From Bradyrhizobium sp. U87765 SZCCT0048 (lineage in GTDB: Bacteria > Pseudomonadota > Alphaproteobacteria > Rhizobiales > Xanthobacteraceae): a stretch of 64,000 bases of DNA. Both the position numbers and the translations under genes were made by a program. A model generated the notes under the pieces. It worked only from the letters and a program-made list of their open reading frames with translations. It had not been told where the DNA came from and searched no databases. Below, piece after piece: positions 26,539-36,583 of this stretch (position 1 is the stretch's first letter; each line of letters starts with the position of its first letter). The stretch spans positions 2,356,001 to 2,420,000 of the forward strand of contig NZ_JAFCMM010000001.1 in the NCBI RefSeq assembly GCF_018131225.1. The letters run 5' to 3'.

Positions 26539-28961
26539 GGCGTTGCGAACACCCCGAGCTGCTCCGCCGCCCGCCAGTTGCGCCAATAGTCGTGCGGCAT
26601 CTGGATATGGGTGCTGCCGAGGAACGAGAATGCGTCGTTGACGGCGTTGGAGAACGCCGGCACGCCGCCGACATTGGGACTTTCTCCGACCCCCTTGGCG
26701 CCGATCGGATGGTGCGGCGACGGCGTCACCGTGAAGTCCGTCTCCCAGTGCGGCGTCTCCACCGCAGTCGGCATGAAGAAATCCATGAACGAGCCGGTGA
26801 CGACATTGCCGCCATCGTCGTAGCGGATCTCCTGCCCCATCGCGATGGCGAACGCCTCCGTCAGGCCGCCATGCACCTGCCCCTCGATGATCATCGGATT
26901 GATGCGGGTGCCGCAATCGTCGAGCGCATAGAAGCGACGGACCTTGTAGACTCCCGTATCGACATCGATGTCCATGACGCAGATATAGGCGCCGAACGGA
27001 TAGGTCATGTTGGGCGGATCGTAATAGCTCACCGCCTCGAGGCCCGGCTCCATGCCGGGCGGCACCGAGTTGTACGCCGCCCAGCAAATATCCTTCATGG
27101 TGATCGACTTCTCGGGCAAGCCCTTGATGCGAAAGCCGTCGATGTCCCACTCCAGATCGTCCTCGTGAACCTCGAGCTTGTAGGCAGCGATCATCTGCGC
27201 CTTGGCCTTGATCTTGCGCGCGGCCATGGCGATGGCTGCGCCGGCGACCGGCGTCGAGCGCGAACCATAGGTCCCGAGCCCGTAGGGCGCGGTGTCGGTA
27301 TTCCCCTCCTCGACCATGATGTTGTCGGCGGGAATACCGATCTCCGTGGCGATGATCTGGGCCCATGTCGTCTCGTGGCCCTGCCCCTGGCTCTTGGTGC
27401 CCATGCGCGCGATGCCCGCGCCCGTCGGGTGCAGGCGGATCTCGCAGGAGTCGAACATGGCGATCCCGAGAATGTCGCAGTTCTTCGACGGCCCCGCTCC
27501 GACGATCTCGGTGAAGAACGACACCCCGATGCCCATGATCTCGCGGGTCTCGCCGCGCTGAAATGCAGCGCGCTTCTCCGCCTGCTCTTTACGCAGATCG
27601 GCATAGTGCGTGGTCTCCAGCGCCTTGCGCATGGCGGTGTGGTAGTCGCCGGAGTCATATTCCCAGCCGAGCGCCGAGTGATAGGGAAACTGCTCCGGCT
27701 TCACGAAGTTCTTCAGCCGCAGCTCGGCCGGATCGATGCCGAGCTTCTGCGCCAGGATGTCCATTCCCCGCTCGATGCAGTAGGCGGCCTCGGTGACGCG
27801 GAACGAGCAGCGATAGGCGACCCCGCCCGGCGCCTTGTTGGTGTAGATGCCGTCCACCGTCAGGTGCGCGACCGGAAAATCATAGGACCCGGTAACGATG
27901 TTGAAGAAGCCCGCCGGCCACTTCGACGGATCGGCACAGGCGTCGAACGCGCCGTGATCGGCGAGGACATGGACACGCAGCCCCGTCACCTTGCCGTCCT
28001 TCGTCGCCGCGATCTCCGTTGTCATGTGGTAGTCGCGGGCGAACGAGGTCGCCGTGAGGTTTTCGATGCGGTCCTCGACCCATTTCACCGGCTTGCCGGT
28101 GACGATCGAGGCCACCGCGGCGCAGATATAGCCGGGATAGGCGCCGACCTTGTTGCCGAAGCCGCCGCCGATGTCCGGCGAGATGACATGAATCTTCTGC
28201 TCCGGCAGCTTGGCGATCAGCGACACCACCGTGCGGATGACATGTGGCGCCTGGAAGGTGCCCCAGATCGTCAGCTCGCCCTTGATCTTGTCGAACGAAC
28301 ACACGCACTGGCACGTTTCCAGCGGCGACGGATGGGTGCGGTGATAGGAGATCAGCTCCTTGATGGTGACATCGGCCTTGCGGAAGGCGGCATCGGTCAA
28401 ATCCTTGTCGCCGACCGTCCATTCGAAAATATGGTTGTGATGCTTGCGCGGACCATGGGCGCCTGAGGTCTTGCCGGCGAGATCCTCGCGCAGCACCGGC
28501 GCATCGGCATCCATCGCCTTGAAGGGATCGACCAGTACCGGCAGCGGCTCGTAGTCGACCTCGACCTTGCCGATGCCGTCGTCGGCGGCATAGCGGTCGG
28601 TGGCGACGACGAAGGCAACCTCCTGGTTCTGGAACAGCACCTTGCCATCGGCCAGCACCATCTGCACATCGCCGGCGAGCGTCGGCATCCAGGCGAGATT
28701 GACCGTTTTCAGCGTTTCGGCCGTGATCACCGCCAGCACGCCCGGCACCTTGAGCGCCTCCTCCGTCCGGATCGCCTTGACACGTGCATGGGCATGGGGC
28801 GAGCGCACGAAATCGCCATGCAGCATGCCCGGCAGCTTGACGTCGTCGACGTAGTTGCCCTTGCCCTGGGTAAAGCGGATATCCTCGACCCGCTTGCGCT
28901 TGCAGCCCATGCCTTCGAGCCGGGCTTCGCGTTCTTCCCGCGTGGGAGTCATGTCGTTCAT
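26535..28961 (-). CDS. coxL: Aerobic CO dehydrogenase large subunit, form I
   Basis: The 808-residue molybdoprotein subunit oxidises CO to CO2 at the Mo-Cu site. The diagnostic loop reads AYRCSFR at 382-388, the form I signature (form II has AYRGAGR), and Cys385 is the expected Cu ligand (Cys388 in A. carboxidovorans). The C-terminal [13 protein letters not shown] block holds the active-site Glu. The length is almost identical to the 809-residue reference. The start at 28961 overlaps coxS by four bases; longer frames run into coxS. The order M-S-L is that of true CO dehydrogenase clusters. Electrons go through CoxS iron-sulfur centres to CoxM FAD. Confidence 0.97.
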   Translation of the reverse strand: MNDMTPTREEREARLEGMGCKRKRVEDIRFTQGKGNYVDDVKLPGMLHGDFVRSPHAHARVKAIRTEEALKVPGVLAVITAETLKTVNLAWMPTLAGDVQMVLADGKVLFQNQEVAFVVATDRYAADDGIGKVEVDYEPLPVLVDPFKAMDADAPVLREDLAGKTSGAHGPRKHHNHIFEWTVGDKDLTDAAFRKADVTIKELISYHRTHPSPLETCQCVCSFDKIKGELTIWGTFQAPHVIRTVVSLIAKLPEQKIHVISPDIGGGFGNKVGAYPGYICAAVASIVTGKPVKWVEDRIENLTATSFARDYHMTTEIAATKDGKVTGLRVHVLADHGAFDACADPSKWPAGFFNIVTGSYDFPVAHLTVDGIYTNKAPGGVAYRCSFRVTEAAYCIERGMDILAQKLGIDPAELRLKNFVKPEQFPYHSALGWEYDSGDYHTAMRKALETTHYADLRKEQAEKRAAFQRGETREIMGIGVSFFTEIVGAGPSKNCDILGIAMFDSCEIRLHPTGAGIARMGTKSQGQGHETTWAQIIATEIGIPADNIMVEEGNTDTAPYGLGTYGSRSTPVAGAAIAMAARKIKAKAQMIAAYKLEVHEDDLEWDIDGFRIKGLPEKSITMKDICWAAYNSVPPGMEPGLEAVSYYDPPNMTYPFGAYICVMDIDVDTGVYKVRRFYALDDCGTRINPMIIEGQVHGGLTEAFAIAMGQEIRYDDGGNVVTGSFMDFFMPTAVETPHWETDFTVTPSPHHPIGAKGVGESPNVGGVPAFSNAVNDAFSFLGSTHIQMPHDYWRNWRAAEQLGVFATP

Positions 28962-29458
28962 TCTGCAGCCTCCCGGAATTCCGTGCCGTTGATCTTCGCC
29001 GCAGCGTACTGGATCGCCTTGACGATGTTCTGGTAGCCGGTGCACCGGCAGATGTTGCCGGAGATGCCAATGCGGATCTCCGCCTCGGTGGGCGCCGGAT
29101 TTTCCTGCAGCAAGCGATGGGCGCGCAGGATCATGCCCGGTGTGCAGTAGCCGCACTGCAGGCCGTGCATCATGCGAAAACCCTCCTGCAGCGCCGACAG
29201 CGAACCATCGGGATTGGCCATGCCTTCGATGGTGGTGAGCTCGGCACCGTCGGCCTGGACCGCGAACACGGTGCAGCTCTTCACCGACATGCCGTTGAAA
29301 TCGACCGTGCAGGCGCCACAGTGGGTGGTTTCGCAGCCGATATGGGTGCCGGTGAGCTGGAGCTGCTCGCGAATGAAATGCACCAGCAGGGTGCGCGCTT
29401 CGACGAGGCCCTCGACCTCGGCACCATTGACCTTCATCGTGACGTGGGTCTTCGCCAT
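28958..29458 (-). CDS. coxS: CO dehydrogenase small (2x[2Fe-2S]) subunit
   Basis: The 166-residue protein carries the N-terminal plant-type [2Fe-2S] site CETTHCGAC (about 42-50) with a fourth Cys in KSCTVF, and the C-terminal helical site in CGYCTPG and CRCTGY. It relays electrons from the Mo centre in CoxL to FAD in CoxM. The length matches the reference subunit (166). The ATG follows the coxM stop by 11 bases, and the stop overlaps the coxL start. It is cytoplasmic; the enzyme sits at the inner face of the membrane. Confidence 0.97.
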   Translation of the reverse strand: MAKTHVTMKVNGAEVEGLVEARTLLVHFIREQLQLTGTHIGCETTHCGACTVDFNGMSVKSCTVFAVQADGAELTTIEGMANPDGSLSALQEGFRMMHGLQCGYCTPGMILRAHRLLQENPAPTEAEIRIGISGNICRCTGYQNIVKAIQYAAAKINGTEFREAAE

Positions 29459-29469
29459 CGTATCCTCCC

Positions 29470-30333
29470 TCAGCGCGCGCGGGCGGCGGCGCGCTGCAGC
29501 GCCCGCATCACCATGATGCCTCCGACATGCTTGCGGTACGCGACTGGGCCGCGCGCGTCGGCCGCCGGCGCCATGATCGCCCGCGCCGCGGCGGCGGCCT
29601 TGGCGAGGGCGGCGGCGTCGAGGCTCGTTCCGATCACCGCATGCGCCGCATCGTCCGCGCGCAGCGGCGTCTCCGACAGATTGGTCAGCCCGATGGCGCA
29701 TGTCGCGACCTTGCCGCCGGCCATGGTGAGCACGACCGCCGCCGCCGCGGTGGCGTAGTCCCCTACCTTGCGCTTGAGCTTCTCGTAGGCGGATCCATGC
29801 CCCTCCGGCGGCACCGGCACGGTGATCGCCGTCAGGATCTCGCCGGGCTCGAGCGCTGTGAAGTAGGCTCCCTGATAGAAGTCCGCCGCCGGAACGTCCC
29901 GTGTCCCCTGCCCGCCCTCCAGGCGGTAGCTGGCCCCGAGGGTTATCATCAGGGCCGGCATGTCGTTGCCGGGATCACCGTTGGCGACATTGCCCCCAAC
30001 GGTCCCGAGATAGCGCACCTGCGGATCGGCGATCAGGTTGGCGGCCTCATGGAGGATCGGCAGGGTCTCGCCGATCAGCGCCGAGGCCAGCAGGTCGTGC
30101 TGGGTGGTCATGGCGCCGATGACAATGGCGTTGCCGTCGCGCCGGATGCCTCGCAATGCTGCAATGCCATGAAGATCGATGAGGTGCTCCGGTGTGGCGA
30201 GCCGCAGCTTCATCATCGGGATCAGGCTGTGACCGCCGGCGATCGGCCGCGCCTCGCTGCCGAGCGACGACAGCAGTTTGACCGCGTCGGCAACACTCGC
30301 CGGCCGGTGATAGCTGAACGGGCCAGGGATCAT
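29470..30333 (-). CDS. coxM: CO dehydrogenase medium (FAD) subunit
   Basis: The 287-residue flavoprotein subunit shows both FAD motifs: [13 protein letters not shown] (about residues 32-44) and [21 protein letters not shown] (about 107-127). It takes electrons from CoxS and passes them to the respiratory chain. The ATG at 30333 gives the canonical [12 protein letters not shown]-terminus; the longer in-frame start at 30456 is rejected. It is the first structural gene; 151 bases separate it from coxC, so a promoter may lie there. Confidence 0.96.
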   Translation of the reverse strand: MIPGPFSYHRPASVADAVKLLSSLGSEARPIAGGHSLIPMMKLRLATPEHLIDLHGIAALRGIRRDGNAIVIGAMTTQHDLLASALIGETLPILHEAANLIADPQVRYLGTVGGNVANGDPGNDMPALMITLGASYRLEGGQGTRDVPAADFYQGAYFTALEPGEILTAITVPVPPEGHGSAYEKLKRKVGDYATAAAAVVLTMAGGKVATCAIGLTNLSETPLRADDAAHAVIGTSLDAAALAKAAAAARAIMAPAADARGPVAYRKHVGGIMVMRALQRAAARAR

Positions 30334-30484
30334 GGACGTCCTCCATCCGTCTTGTTGGCGCGTGAGGCGCGCAGACGTTGACGGAAGGCTCCCGCCGGCC
30401 CCGGCGGCATGCAAGACGCCGGCGATCAGCCGGGCACGAAGCGCCGAAATTCCCACGAACGGCGGCCGATGCGCATGAAATGCG

Positions 30485-31753
30485 TCAGCTCTTATGACCT
30501 GTCTGAACTTCGGAGACAGGTCCGACGGCCGGAATCATACCGGCACTACGTCGTCCGGCCATCCCGAGCATTGCCTTGAGCTCCGCGAGCCTGGCGCGGC
30601 TCACCGGCACGCGGTGCGGCGCCGGGCCATCGAGCTCCACCACGGCACCATCGCCCTCCTTGCGAACGAACGTGACATGGGGGATGGCAACGATGTGGCT
30701 GCGATGGACGCGAATGAACTGCGACGGGTCGAGCTGGGCCTCTGCCTCGGAAATCGACCACAGGCACATCCGCTCGCGCGTGCCATCGTGCACCAGAGTG
30801 TAATGGGCGTTGGCGCGCAGGCTGCGGACGTCGCCGACATCGACCAGATGCGTGCCTTCCGCGCCCTCCACCGGTACGCGGGCCACGGGCGCGGCCCGCG
30901 GCTGGCCCAGACCGCCGAGCGGGCCGGGCATGAGGCGCTGGGTGGACCTGCTGCGATCGTCGTGCCCGTCGAGTTCGACCATAGCCTGCACTTCGGCCGG
31001 GATCGCGGCACCGTCCCCGACCGCCTCGGTCACGCGCCCGCGGGAATCCGGCACCAGCGACAGCAGGAAACCGCCGGCGATCACGAAACTCAGCACCGCC
31101 ACGATCACTGCCAGCCATTGCTGCGACACCGCGAGCCCGGTCATATTCATATGATGACCGGCGCCGGCCATCGGCATGAAACGCATCCCCGCCATCGCGG
31201 TGTAGTGCATCCCGGAGACCGCGATGCCGAACGCCGCTGCGCTGGCCGCGAGCCGGATCCCTTCATGCCCGGCGAGGAAAGCGCGGAGGCCGCCATAGGC
31301 GGCGATCACCGCGATCAGCACCGACAGCGCCACCATTCCGCCGCGGTGAACGATGGCGAAGCCGCCGGCGAGCCCGTGAATGCCGACATAATGCATGCTG
31401 GCGATGCCGGCACCGAGCAATACCGCCGACGACGCGAGGCGCGTCAGCGTCGGCTCGCCGACGCTGACGAAGAACAGCGACACACCGACCACCAGCGCGC
31501 AGATCAGGAACGAGACGACAGTCGGCAGGACGAGATAGACGGCGTCAGCCGGCATCGGCGCCGCCAGGATGCCGATGAAATGCATGGTCCAGATACCGAC
31601 GGCGAAAAAGCCGGCTGCGCCGGCCAGCAGCAAGCGACGGCTCGCGCCCGGAACGGCACGAATGCGCGCCGCAAGGCTGAAACCGGTATACCCACCCAGG
31701 ATCGCGATCCCCACCGAGAGCGCGACGAGAAAAGGATCGTGTCCATCGAACAT
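30485..31753 (-). CDS. coxC: CoxC-like MHYT membrane sensor with LytTR DNA-binding domain
   Basis: The 422-residue protein begins with seven membrane helices carrying three MHYT-type motifs: TMHFIG, SMHYVG and GMHYTA. These lie on the periplasmic side in this domain and were proposed to bind copper and sense a diatomic gas. After a linker (about 245-305) comes a LytTR DNA-binding domain (GDVRSLRANAHYTLVHDG ... SQFIRVHRSHIVAIPHVTFVR). CoxC and CoxH of A. carboxidovorans have the same layout. It is probably the CO- or oxygen-responsive regulator of the adjacent genes (inference). CoxH cannot be excluded as its closer relative. Upstream lie 246 bases without a gene, likely its promoter. Confidence 0.88.
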   Translation of the reverse strand: MFDGHDPFLVALSVGIAILGGYTGFSLAARIRAVPGASRRLLLAGAAGFFAVGIWTMHFIGILAAPMPADAVYLVLPTVVSFLICALVVGVSLFFVSVGEPTLTRLASSAVLLGAGIASMHYVGIHGLAGGFAIVHRGGMVALSVLIAVIAAYGGLRAFLAGHEGIRLAASAAAFGIAVSGMHYTAMAGMRFMPMAGAGHHMNMTGLAVSQQWLAVIVAVLSFVIAGGFLLSLVPDSRGRVTEAVGDGAAIPAEVQAMVELDGHDDRSRSTQRLMPGPLGGLGQPRAAPVARVPVEGAEGTHLVDVGDVRSLRANAHYTLVHDGTRERMCLWSISEAEAQLDPSQFIRVHRSHIVAIPHVTFVRKEGDGAVVELDGPAPHRVPVSRARLAELKAMLGMAGRRSAGMIPAVGPVSEVQTGHKS

Positions 31754-31999
31754 GATCGCCTCGGCGGCCCGTCGCCACGGGCGCGCCTCCTCCGCCGGCG
31801 AAGTGTAGCCGCGGCGGGAGAATTGACAATCTGTCGGGATCGGCAGCCGTGGCCGCAGCGCAGCATCATCACGGCGGGACGCGCGGAGCGCGACAATCGT
31901 TGACGCCGGGCGCCGCGGAAGCGCGTTCCACGACATCCGCGGCACGATGCGGCGGCATTGTGTCGCCGCCGCACTGAATGATGGACGTCGGCGTCGCGA

Positions 32000-33271
32000 T
32001 CAGGCCGCCGGCAGGATGGTGCCCTCGACTTCACCGAAGCCGACGCGATAGCCGTCGCCCTGGCAGAAGCCGGTGATGGCGAGGGAATCACCATCCTCCA
32101 GGAAGGTGCGGCGTTCGCCGCCAAGCTCGATCGGCTCGGCGCCACCCCAGCTGATCTCGAGCAGGCTGCCGCGCTGATCCTTTTCCGCGCCGCTGATCGT
32201 GCCCGAACCGAGCAGATCGCCGACGTTCATGGCGCAACCGGACGAGGCGTGATGGACAAGCTGCTGCACCGACGACCAGTACATGTACTTGAAGTTGGTG
32301 CGGCAGATGCGTTCCGGCGCGGTCATCTTCGCGGTGCGCAGCGTGACGTCGAGGGTGAGATCGTAGTTGTTGGCGCCGGCCTGCTGCAGATAAGGCAGCG
32401 GCTTGGGATCTTGCGCCGGGCCTTGGACGCGGAACGGCTCGAGCGCCTCGCGGGTGACGATCCACGGGCTGATCGAGGTCGCGAACGCCTTGGCCTGGAA
32501 TGGGCCGAGCGGCACATATTCCCACTGCTGGATGTCGCGGGCGCTCCAGTCGTTGAGCAGCGTGAAGCCGAAGATCATCGCCTCGGCCTCGGCCTCCGAC
32601 AGGCGCTTGCCCATCTCGGACGGCTGGCCGACCACGACACCCATTTCGAGTTCGAAGTCGAGCCTCTTGCAGGGGCCGAAGCTCGGCACTTCGGCGGTCG
32701 GCGGCTTGAGCTGGCCGTGCGGGCGGCGCACCTGCGTGCCGCTGACCACCACCGTGGAAGCACGGCCATTGTAGCCGATCGGAATGTGCAGCCAGTTCGG
32801 CAGCAGCGGGTTCGACTTGTCGCGGAACATGATGCCGACATTGGTGGCGTGCTCCTTCGACGAATAGAAGTCGGTGAAGCCGGCGACCGCAAGCGGCAGA
32901 TGGAGCTGGACGTCGCGCCGCGCGTGCAACGCGCCCTGGCGCAGCACGGCGTTGTCGCGCAGCTCGCCATTGTCGTGGCGCAGCAGCTCACTGATGCGGG
33001 CGCGGGTCTTGCTCCACACGGCGGGTCCCAGCGCCATGAAAGCGTTGATCGACGGCTGGGCAAACACACCCCTGGCGCTGCCCACAGTCAGGACGCCGGC
33101 GGCTTCCAGCGCCGCGAGGTCGAGCACCTGGTCGCCGATCGCGACGCCGACACGGGGCGTGGCATCGGTCTTGGTCGAGAATACGCCGTACGGCAGGTTC
33201 TGGATGGGGAAATCGGACGCCGGATCGACGTCGACGAAGGAACGGAGCTTGGGATCGTTGGGATGGCTCAT
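32000..33271 (-). CDS. fahA: Fumarylacetoacetase
   Basis: The 423-residue enzyme hydrolyses fumarylacetoacetate to fumarate and acetoacetate, the last step of tyrosine / homogentisate breakdown. It shows the small N-terminal SH3-like domain (FPIQNLPYGVF) and the catalytic metal-binding domain (LDFELEMGVVVG with Glu ligands, LNDWSARDIQQWEYVPLGPF, SGTISG). The length is typical. It ends the minus-strand hmg unit, 27 bases after maiA, and its stop faces the coxC promoter region. Confidence 0.96.
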   Translation of the reverse strand: MSHPNDPKLRSFVDVDPASDFPIQNLPYGVFSTKTDATPRVGVAIGDQVLDLAALEAAGVLTVGSARGVFAQPSINAFMALGPAVWSKTRARISELLRHDNGELRDNAVLRQGALHARRDVQLHLPLAVAGFTDFYSSKEHATNVGIMFRDKSNPLLPNWLHIPIGYNGRASTVVVSGTQVRRPHGQLKPPTAEVPSFGPCKRLDFELEMGVVVGQPSEMGKRLSEAEAEAMIFGFTLLNDWSARDIQQWEYVPLGPFQAKAFATSISPWIVTREALEPFRVQGPAQDPKPLPYLQQAGANNYDLTLDVTLRTAKMTAPERICRTNFKYMYWSSVQQLVHHASSGCAMNVGDLLGSGTISGAEKDQRGSLLEISWGGAEPIELGGERRTFLEDGDSLAITGFCQGDGYRVGFGEVEGTILPAA

Positions 33272-33298
33272 CGGAGTGCTTTCGACAGAACGGATGGG

Positions 33299-33940
33299 TT
33301 ATTCGGCATCGGCCTGACGGCCGGGTTCGGCGGCGGCAAAGGCTTCGAGCTTGGCCGCTGCGGCATCGATGCCGCGGATGCGCGCATAGGGCGCGAGATC
33401 GAGCCCGAAGCGGCGAGCGTTGAACACCTGCGGCACGATGCAGATGTCGGCCAGCGTCGGACGCTCACCGAGCGCAAACGGTCCCGGCAGTTCCTTGAGC
33501 CGGGCCTCGATGGCGTCGAAGCCGAGCTTGATCCAGTGCTGCGACCAGGCATTACGGGTCGGCTCGTCGACGCCGATCTGGTTCAGGCGGTTGAGCACCC
33601 GCAGGTTCCCGATCGGATGGATATCGCTGGCGACCGTGAAGGCGATCTCGCGAGCGATGGCACGCTGCTCGGCATTGCCCGGCAGCAACGGCGGCTCGGG
33701 ATGGGTCTCGTCGAGATACTCGATGATCGCAAGCGACTGTGCGAGATGGAAGCCGCCGTCGATCCAGTACGGCACGAGGCCGGCCGGATTGACCTTGAGA
33801 TACTCCGGCCCGGTCTGCTCGCCCTTGCGCAGATGGATGAACTTGTTGTCGGCGCTCAGCCCCTTGAGGCCGAGGGCGATGCGAACGCGGTAGGCCGCGG
33901 TCGAGCGGTAGTAGCCATAGAGCGTGGCGTGATCGGACAT
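33299..33940 (-). CDS. maiA: Maleylacetoacetate isomerase (zeta-class GST)
   Basis: This 213-residue glutathione transferase-fold enzyme isomerises maleylacetoacetate to fumarylacetoacetate. The zeta-class glutathione motif is YYRSTAAYRVRIAL (about residues 9-22), changed from the usual SSCSWRVRIAL: the second Ser/Cys positions are Thr and Ala. The later LRKGEQ, NPAGLVPYW, LAQSLAIIEYLDE and LADICIVPQVFNARRF are as expected. It lies between hmgA and fahA. A terminator-like hairpin precedes it, so it may have lower expression than hmgA. Confidence 0.94.
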   Translation of the reverse strand: MSDHATLYGYYRSTAAYRVRIALGLKGLSADNKFIHLRKGEQTGPEYLKVNPAGLVPYWIDGGFHLAQSLAIIEYLDETHPEPPLLPGNAEQRAIAREIAFTVASDIHPIGNLRVLNRLNQIGVDEPTRNAWSQHWIKLGFDAIEARLKELPGPFALGERPTLADICIVPQVFNARRFGLDLAPYARIRGIDAAAAKLEAFAAAEPGRQADAE

Positions 33941-33964
33941 CTGGCACCGGTTGAAAAGCGAAGA

Positions 33965-33993
33965 GCCCCCGCCACGCAGGACGTGGCGAGGGC
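33965..33993 (-). terminator. Hairpin between hmgA and maiA
   Basis: GCCCCCGCCACG (33965-33976) pairs with CGTGGCGAGGGC (33982-33993) with one mismatch and a 5-base loop. On the minus strand it is followed by CTTCGCTTTTC. It lies just after the hmgA stop and probably terminates part of the transcription or protects the hmgA message. Confidence 0.6.
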
Positions 33994-34004
33994 CCGATGG
34001 AAGG

Positions 34005-35351
34005 TTACGGCTTGGTCGGGTCGAACTTCTTTTCGAGACCCTTCCAGCAGTCGGCGTAATCGTCCTGCAGGGTAGCCGACGACGCGGCATGCGCCGTGAC
34101 GCGTTGCGGGAAACGCGTCTCGAACATGAATGCCATGGTGCCCGTGAGCTTGACCGGCTTGAGCTCGCCATTACTGGCGTGGTCGAAGGCATCGCGATCC
34201 GGGCCGTGCGGCAGCATGCAATTGTGCAGGCTCAAGCCACCGGGGGTAAAACCCTGCGGCTTGGCATCGTAGACGCCGTAGATCAGGCCCATGAACTCCG
34301 ACATGATGTTCATGTGATACCATGGCGGACGGAACGTGTTCTCCGCCACCATCCAGCGCTCCGGGAAGATCACGAAGTCGATGTTGGCGGTGCCGGCGGT
34401 TTCCGACGGCGACGTCAGCACCGTGAAGATCGACGGATCCGGATGGTCGAACGCGATGGCGCCGACCGGCGAGAAGGTGCGCAGGTCGTACTTGTAGGGC
34501 GCATAGTTGCCGTGCCAGCCGACGACGTCGATCGGCGAATGCGGCAGCGTGGTCGCCCACAATGTACCGCCCCACTTCACGAACAGCTCGGTCGGCGTGT
34601 CCTTCTCTTCATAGGCCGCGACCGGGGTAAGGAAGTCACGGGCATTGGCGAGGCAGTTGGCGCCGATCGGGCCACGCTCCGGCAGGGTGAACGCGCCGCC
34701 ATAGTTCTCGCAGAGATAGCCGCGGGCCGGCCCACCATTGAGCTCGACGCGGAACTTGACGCCGCGCGGGATCACGACGATTTCGGCCGGCTCCGCATCG
34801 ATCACGCCGAACTCGGTGACGAAGCGCAGCTTGCCCTGCTGCAACACGAACATCATCTCGCCGTCCGCGTTGTAGAAATGCTGATCGACCATCGACTTGG
34901 TGATCAGGTAGACGTGCGCCGCCATGCCCGCCTGGGTGTTGGCGTCGCCCGCGGTGGTCATGGTCTGCACGCCGTCGATGAAGGTCAGCTCCTTGGACGG
35001 GATGGGGGTCGGATCCCAGCGCAGCTGGCCGACCGGCATCTCGGTCTCGAAGCACGGCGCGGTGCGCCACAGGCCACCATCGACCTTCTTGAAACGGCCG
35101 GAGTGCAGCACCGACGGACGGATGCGGTACAGCCAGGAACGCTCGTTGGTGCCGCGCGGCGCGGTGAACGGCGATCCCGAGAGCTGTTCGGCATAGAGGC
35201 CGTAAGCCGCACGCTGCGGCGAGTTGCGGCCGATCGGCAGCACGCCGGGCAACGCCTCGGTCTCGAAGCTGTTGCCGAAGCCGGACATGTAGCCCGGCGT
35301 GATGTTGCTCGCCGATCGGGCGACGACATCAGGAGCTGCGTTGTAATTCAT
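34005..35351 (-). CDS. hmgA: Homogentisate 1,2-dioxygenase
   Basis: The 448-residue non-haem iron enzyme opens homogentisate to maleylacetoacetate. Family landmarks are [16 protein letters not shown] at the N-terminus, VFPERWM-like [23 protein letters not shown] with a His/Glu iron site, and [18 protein letters not shown]. The length is typical. The ATG at 35351 is used; the frame extends upstream into the preceding gene's end. It lies two bases after the MBL-fold gene stop, so the two are probably translated together. Confidence 0.97.
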   Translation of the reverse strand: MNYNAAPDVVARSASNITPGYMSGFGNSFETEALPGVLPIGRNSPQRAAYGLYAEQLSGSPFTAPRGTNERSWLYRIRPSVLHSGRFKKVDGGLWRTAPCFETEMPVGQLRWDPTPIPSKELTFIDGVQTMTTAGDANTQAGMAAHVYLITKSMVDQHFYNADGEMMFVLQQGKLRFVTEFGVIDAEPAEIVVIPRGVKFRVELNGGPARGYLCENYGGAFTLPERGPIGANCLANARDFLTPVAAYEEKDTPTELFVKWGGTLWATTLPHSPIDVVGWHGNYAPYKYDLRTFSPVGAIAFDHPDPSIFTVLTSPSETAGTANIDFVIFPERWMVAENTFRPPWYHMNIMSEFMGLIYGVYDAKPQGFTPGGLSLHNCMLPHGPDRDAFDHASNGELKPVKLTGTMAFMFETRFPQRVTAHAASSATLQDDYADCWKGLEKKFDPTKP

Positions 35352-35353
35352 GG

Positions 35354-36307
35354 TCACTCTCCCTGCAGGGCGGCCCACATTTCGCGGTCACGCTCGGCGG
35401 TCCAGATCACCGGATCGTCGATACCCGACGCCTCGTCGTAGGCCCGCGAGACGTTGAACGGCAGACAGTGCTCGTAGATGGCGAACTTGGAGAACTTCGG
35501 ATCCATCACCTCGCGGGTCGCCGACATGCTCTCCTTCAGGGTCCGGCCCTTGGCGACCGAGGTCTCGGCCGCGCCGTACAGCGAGGTGACGAAATCGCGG
35601 GTCATGGCGATGGCCTCGCGGCAGGTGGCCGTGCCGTTCAGCGCGTCACCGCGGCCCGGCGCGATCGCCTTCGGATTGAATTCACGAATCTCGTTCAGGG
35701 TCATCGGCCACTCGCGCAGGTGCGCATCGCCGCAATAGCAGGCGGAGTGGTATTCGATCAGATCGCCCGAGAACATCACTTCGGCATCCGGCACCCAGGC
35801 GACGATGTCGCCAGAGGTGTGGCCGGCGCCGAGCTGCATCAGCTTGACCTCGCGCTTGCCAAGGAAGATCGACATCTCGCCTTCGAACGCCAGCGTCGGC
35901 CAGGTCAGGCCCGGGATGCTCTCGGCATCGCGGAACAGGCGCGGGAAACGGCCGTACTCGGAGTCCCAGTCCTGCTGGCCACGCTCCTGAATCAGGCGAT
36001 AGGTCTCCTGCGAGGCGACGATCCCGTCGGCATTATATGCCGAAGCACCGAGTACGCGGACAGCATGATAGTGCGACAGCACGACATACTTGATCGGCTT
36101 GTCGGTCACGGTGCGGACGCGCTCGACGACGCTCCTGGCCATCGCCGGCGTCGCCTGGGCATCGAACACGAGGCAGCCGTCGTCGCCGACGATCACAGCG
36201 GTGTTGGGGTCGCCCTCCGCCGTGAAGGCATAGAGATCGGTGCCGATCTCGGAGAAGGTGATCTTCTTTTCCGAGAGATCGTTGGTGGAAGCGAAGCCTT
36301 TGCTCAT
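35354..36307 (-). CDS. MBL-fold metallo-hydrolase with an altered HxHxDH motif
   Basis: The 317-residue protein has the metallo-beta-lactamase fold: strand [10 protein letters not shown], first metal motif, [10 protein letters not shown] and [16 protein letters not shown], the last two supplying His and Asp ligands. The first motif reads [10 protein letters not shown] (His79, His81) instead of HxHxDH, so the Zn2 ligands Asp and His are replaced by Val83 and Arg84. A mononuclear or changed active site is expected. It sits between the hydroxylase pair and hmgA. A role in hydrolysing a lactone or thioester of the hydroxyphenylacetate pathway is possible but unproven. Confidence 0.85.
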   Translation of the reverse strand: MSKGFASTNDLSEKKITFSEIGTDLYAFTAEGDPNTAVIVGDDGCLVFDAQATPAMARSVVERVRTVTDKPIKYVVLSHYHAVRVLGASAYNADGIVASQETYRLIQERGQQDWDSEYGRFPRLFRDAESIPGLTWPTLAFEGEMSIFLGKREVKLMQLGAGHTSGDIVAWVPDAEVMFSGDLIEYHSACYCGDAHLREWPMTLNEIREFNPKAIAPGRGDALNGTATCREAIAMTRDFVTSLYGAAETSVAKGRTLKESMSATREVMDPKFSKFAIYEHCLPFNVSRAYDEASGIDDPVIWTAERDREMWAALQGE

Positions 36308-36357
36308 CGTCTGTGTTCCTGTTGACGCGTCGTCTTGAAGTTTGAGATCTTGAAGTC

Positions 36358-36573
36358 TTATGACTGCGGCGCCGCCTGTTGGGCAACGCCGTGCCTGGCC
36401 AGCGCGATGGCATCGCGCAGCACTTCGATATCGCCGATATGATTGGCGAGAACGAGCACCAGCGCCGCATCGAACGTGGCGCTGTCTTCGTCGTTGAGGC
36501 CGCGATGGGCCTCCACGATCAGGCGGAACGCATCGTCCGGCCTGGCGAAATTGGATGTGGTCGACACTGCCAT
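36358..36573 (-). CDS. mhaB: Small coupling protein, DUF2783 / MhaB-like
   Basis: This 71-residue protein reads as DUF2783 (FARPDDAFRLIVEAHRGLNDEDSATFDAALVLVLANHIGD). The Pseudomonas putida 3-hydroxyphenylacetate 6-hydroxylase has a flavoprotein, MhaA, and a small coupling protein, MhaB, of about this size; I recall this from the literature and cannot check sequence identity here. Its position directly after the hydroxylase gene (10-base gap) and before the homogentisate genes supports the match. It would make hydroxylation efficient rather than catalyse it. Confidence 0.75.
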   Translation of the reverse strand: MAVSTTSNFARPDDAFRLIVEAHRGLNDEDSATFDAALVLVLANHIGDIEVLRDAIALARHGVAQQAAPQS

Positions 36574-36583
36574 GTTCGAACCT

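Noticed and set aside
26535..28961. Form II CO dehydrogenase / other xanthine-oxidase-family enzyme
   Set aside because: The active-site loop is AYRCSFR with the Cu-binding Cys, and the gene order is M-S-L, both diagnostic of form I.
36333..36356. Direct repeat TCTTGAAGT (36333-36341, 36348-36356) upstream of the MBL-fold gene
   Set aside because: Two 9-base copies 15 bases apart could bind a regulator, but the position is inside an operon, and similar words occur by chance elsewhere in the window.
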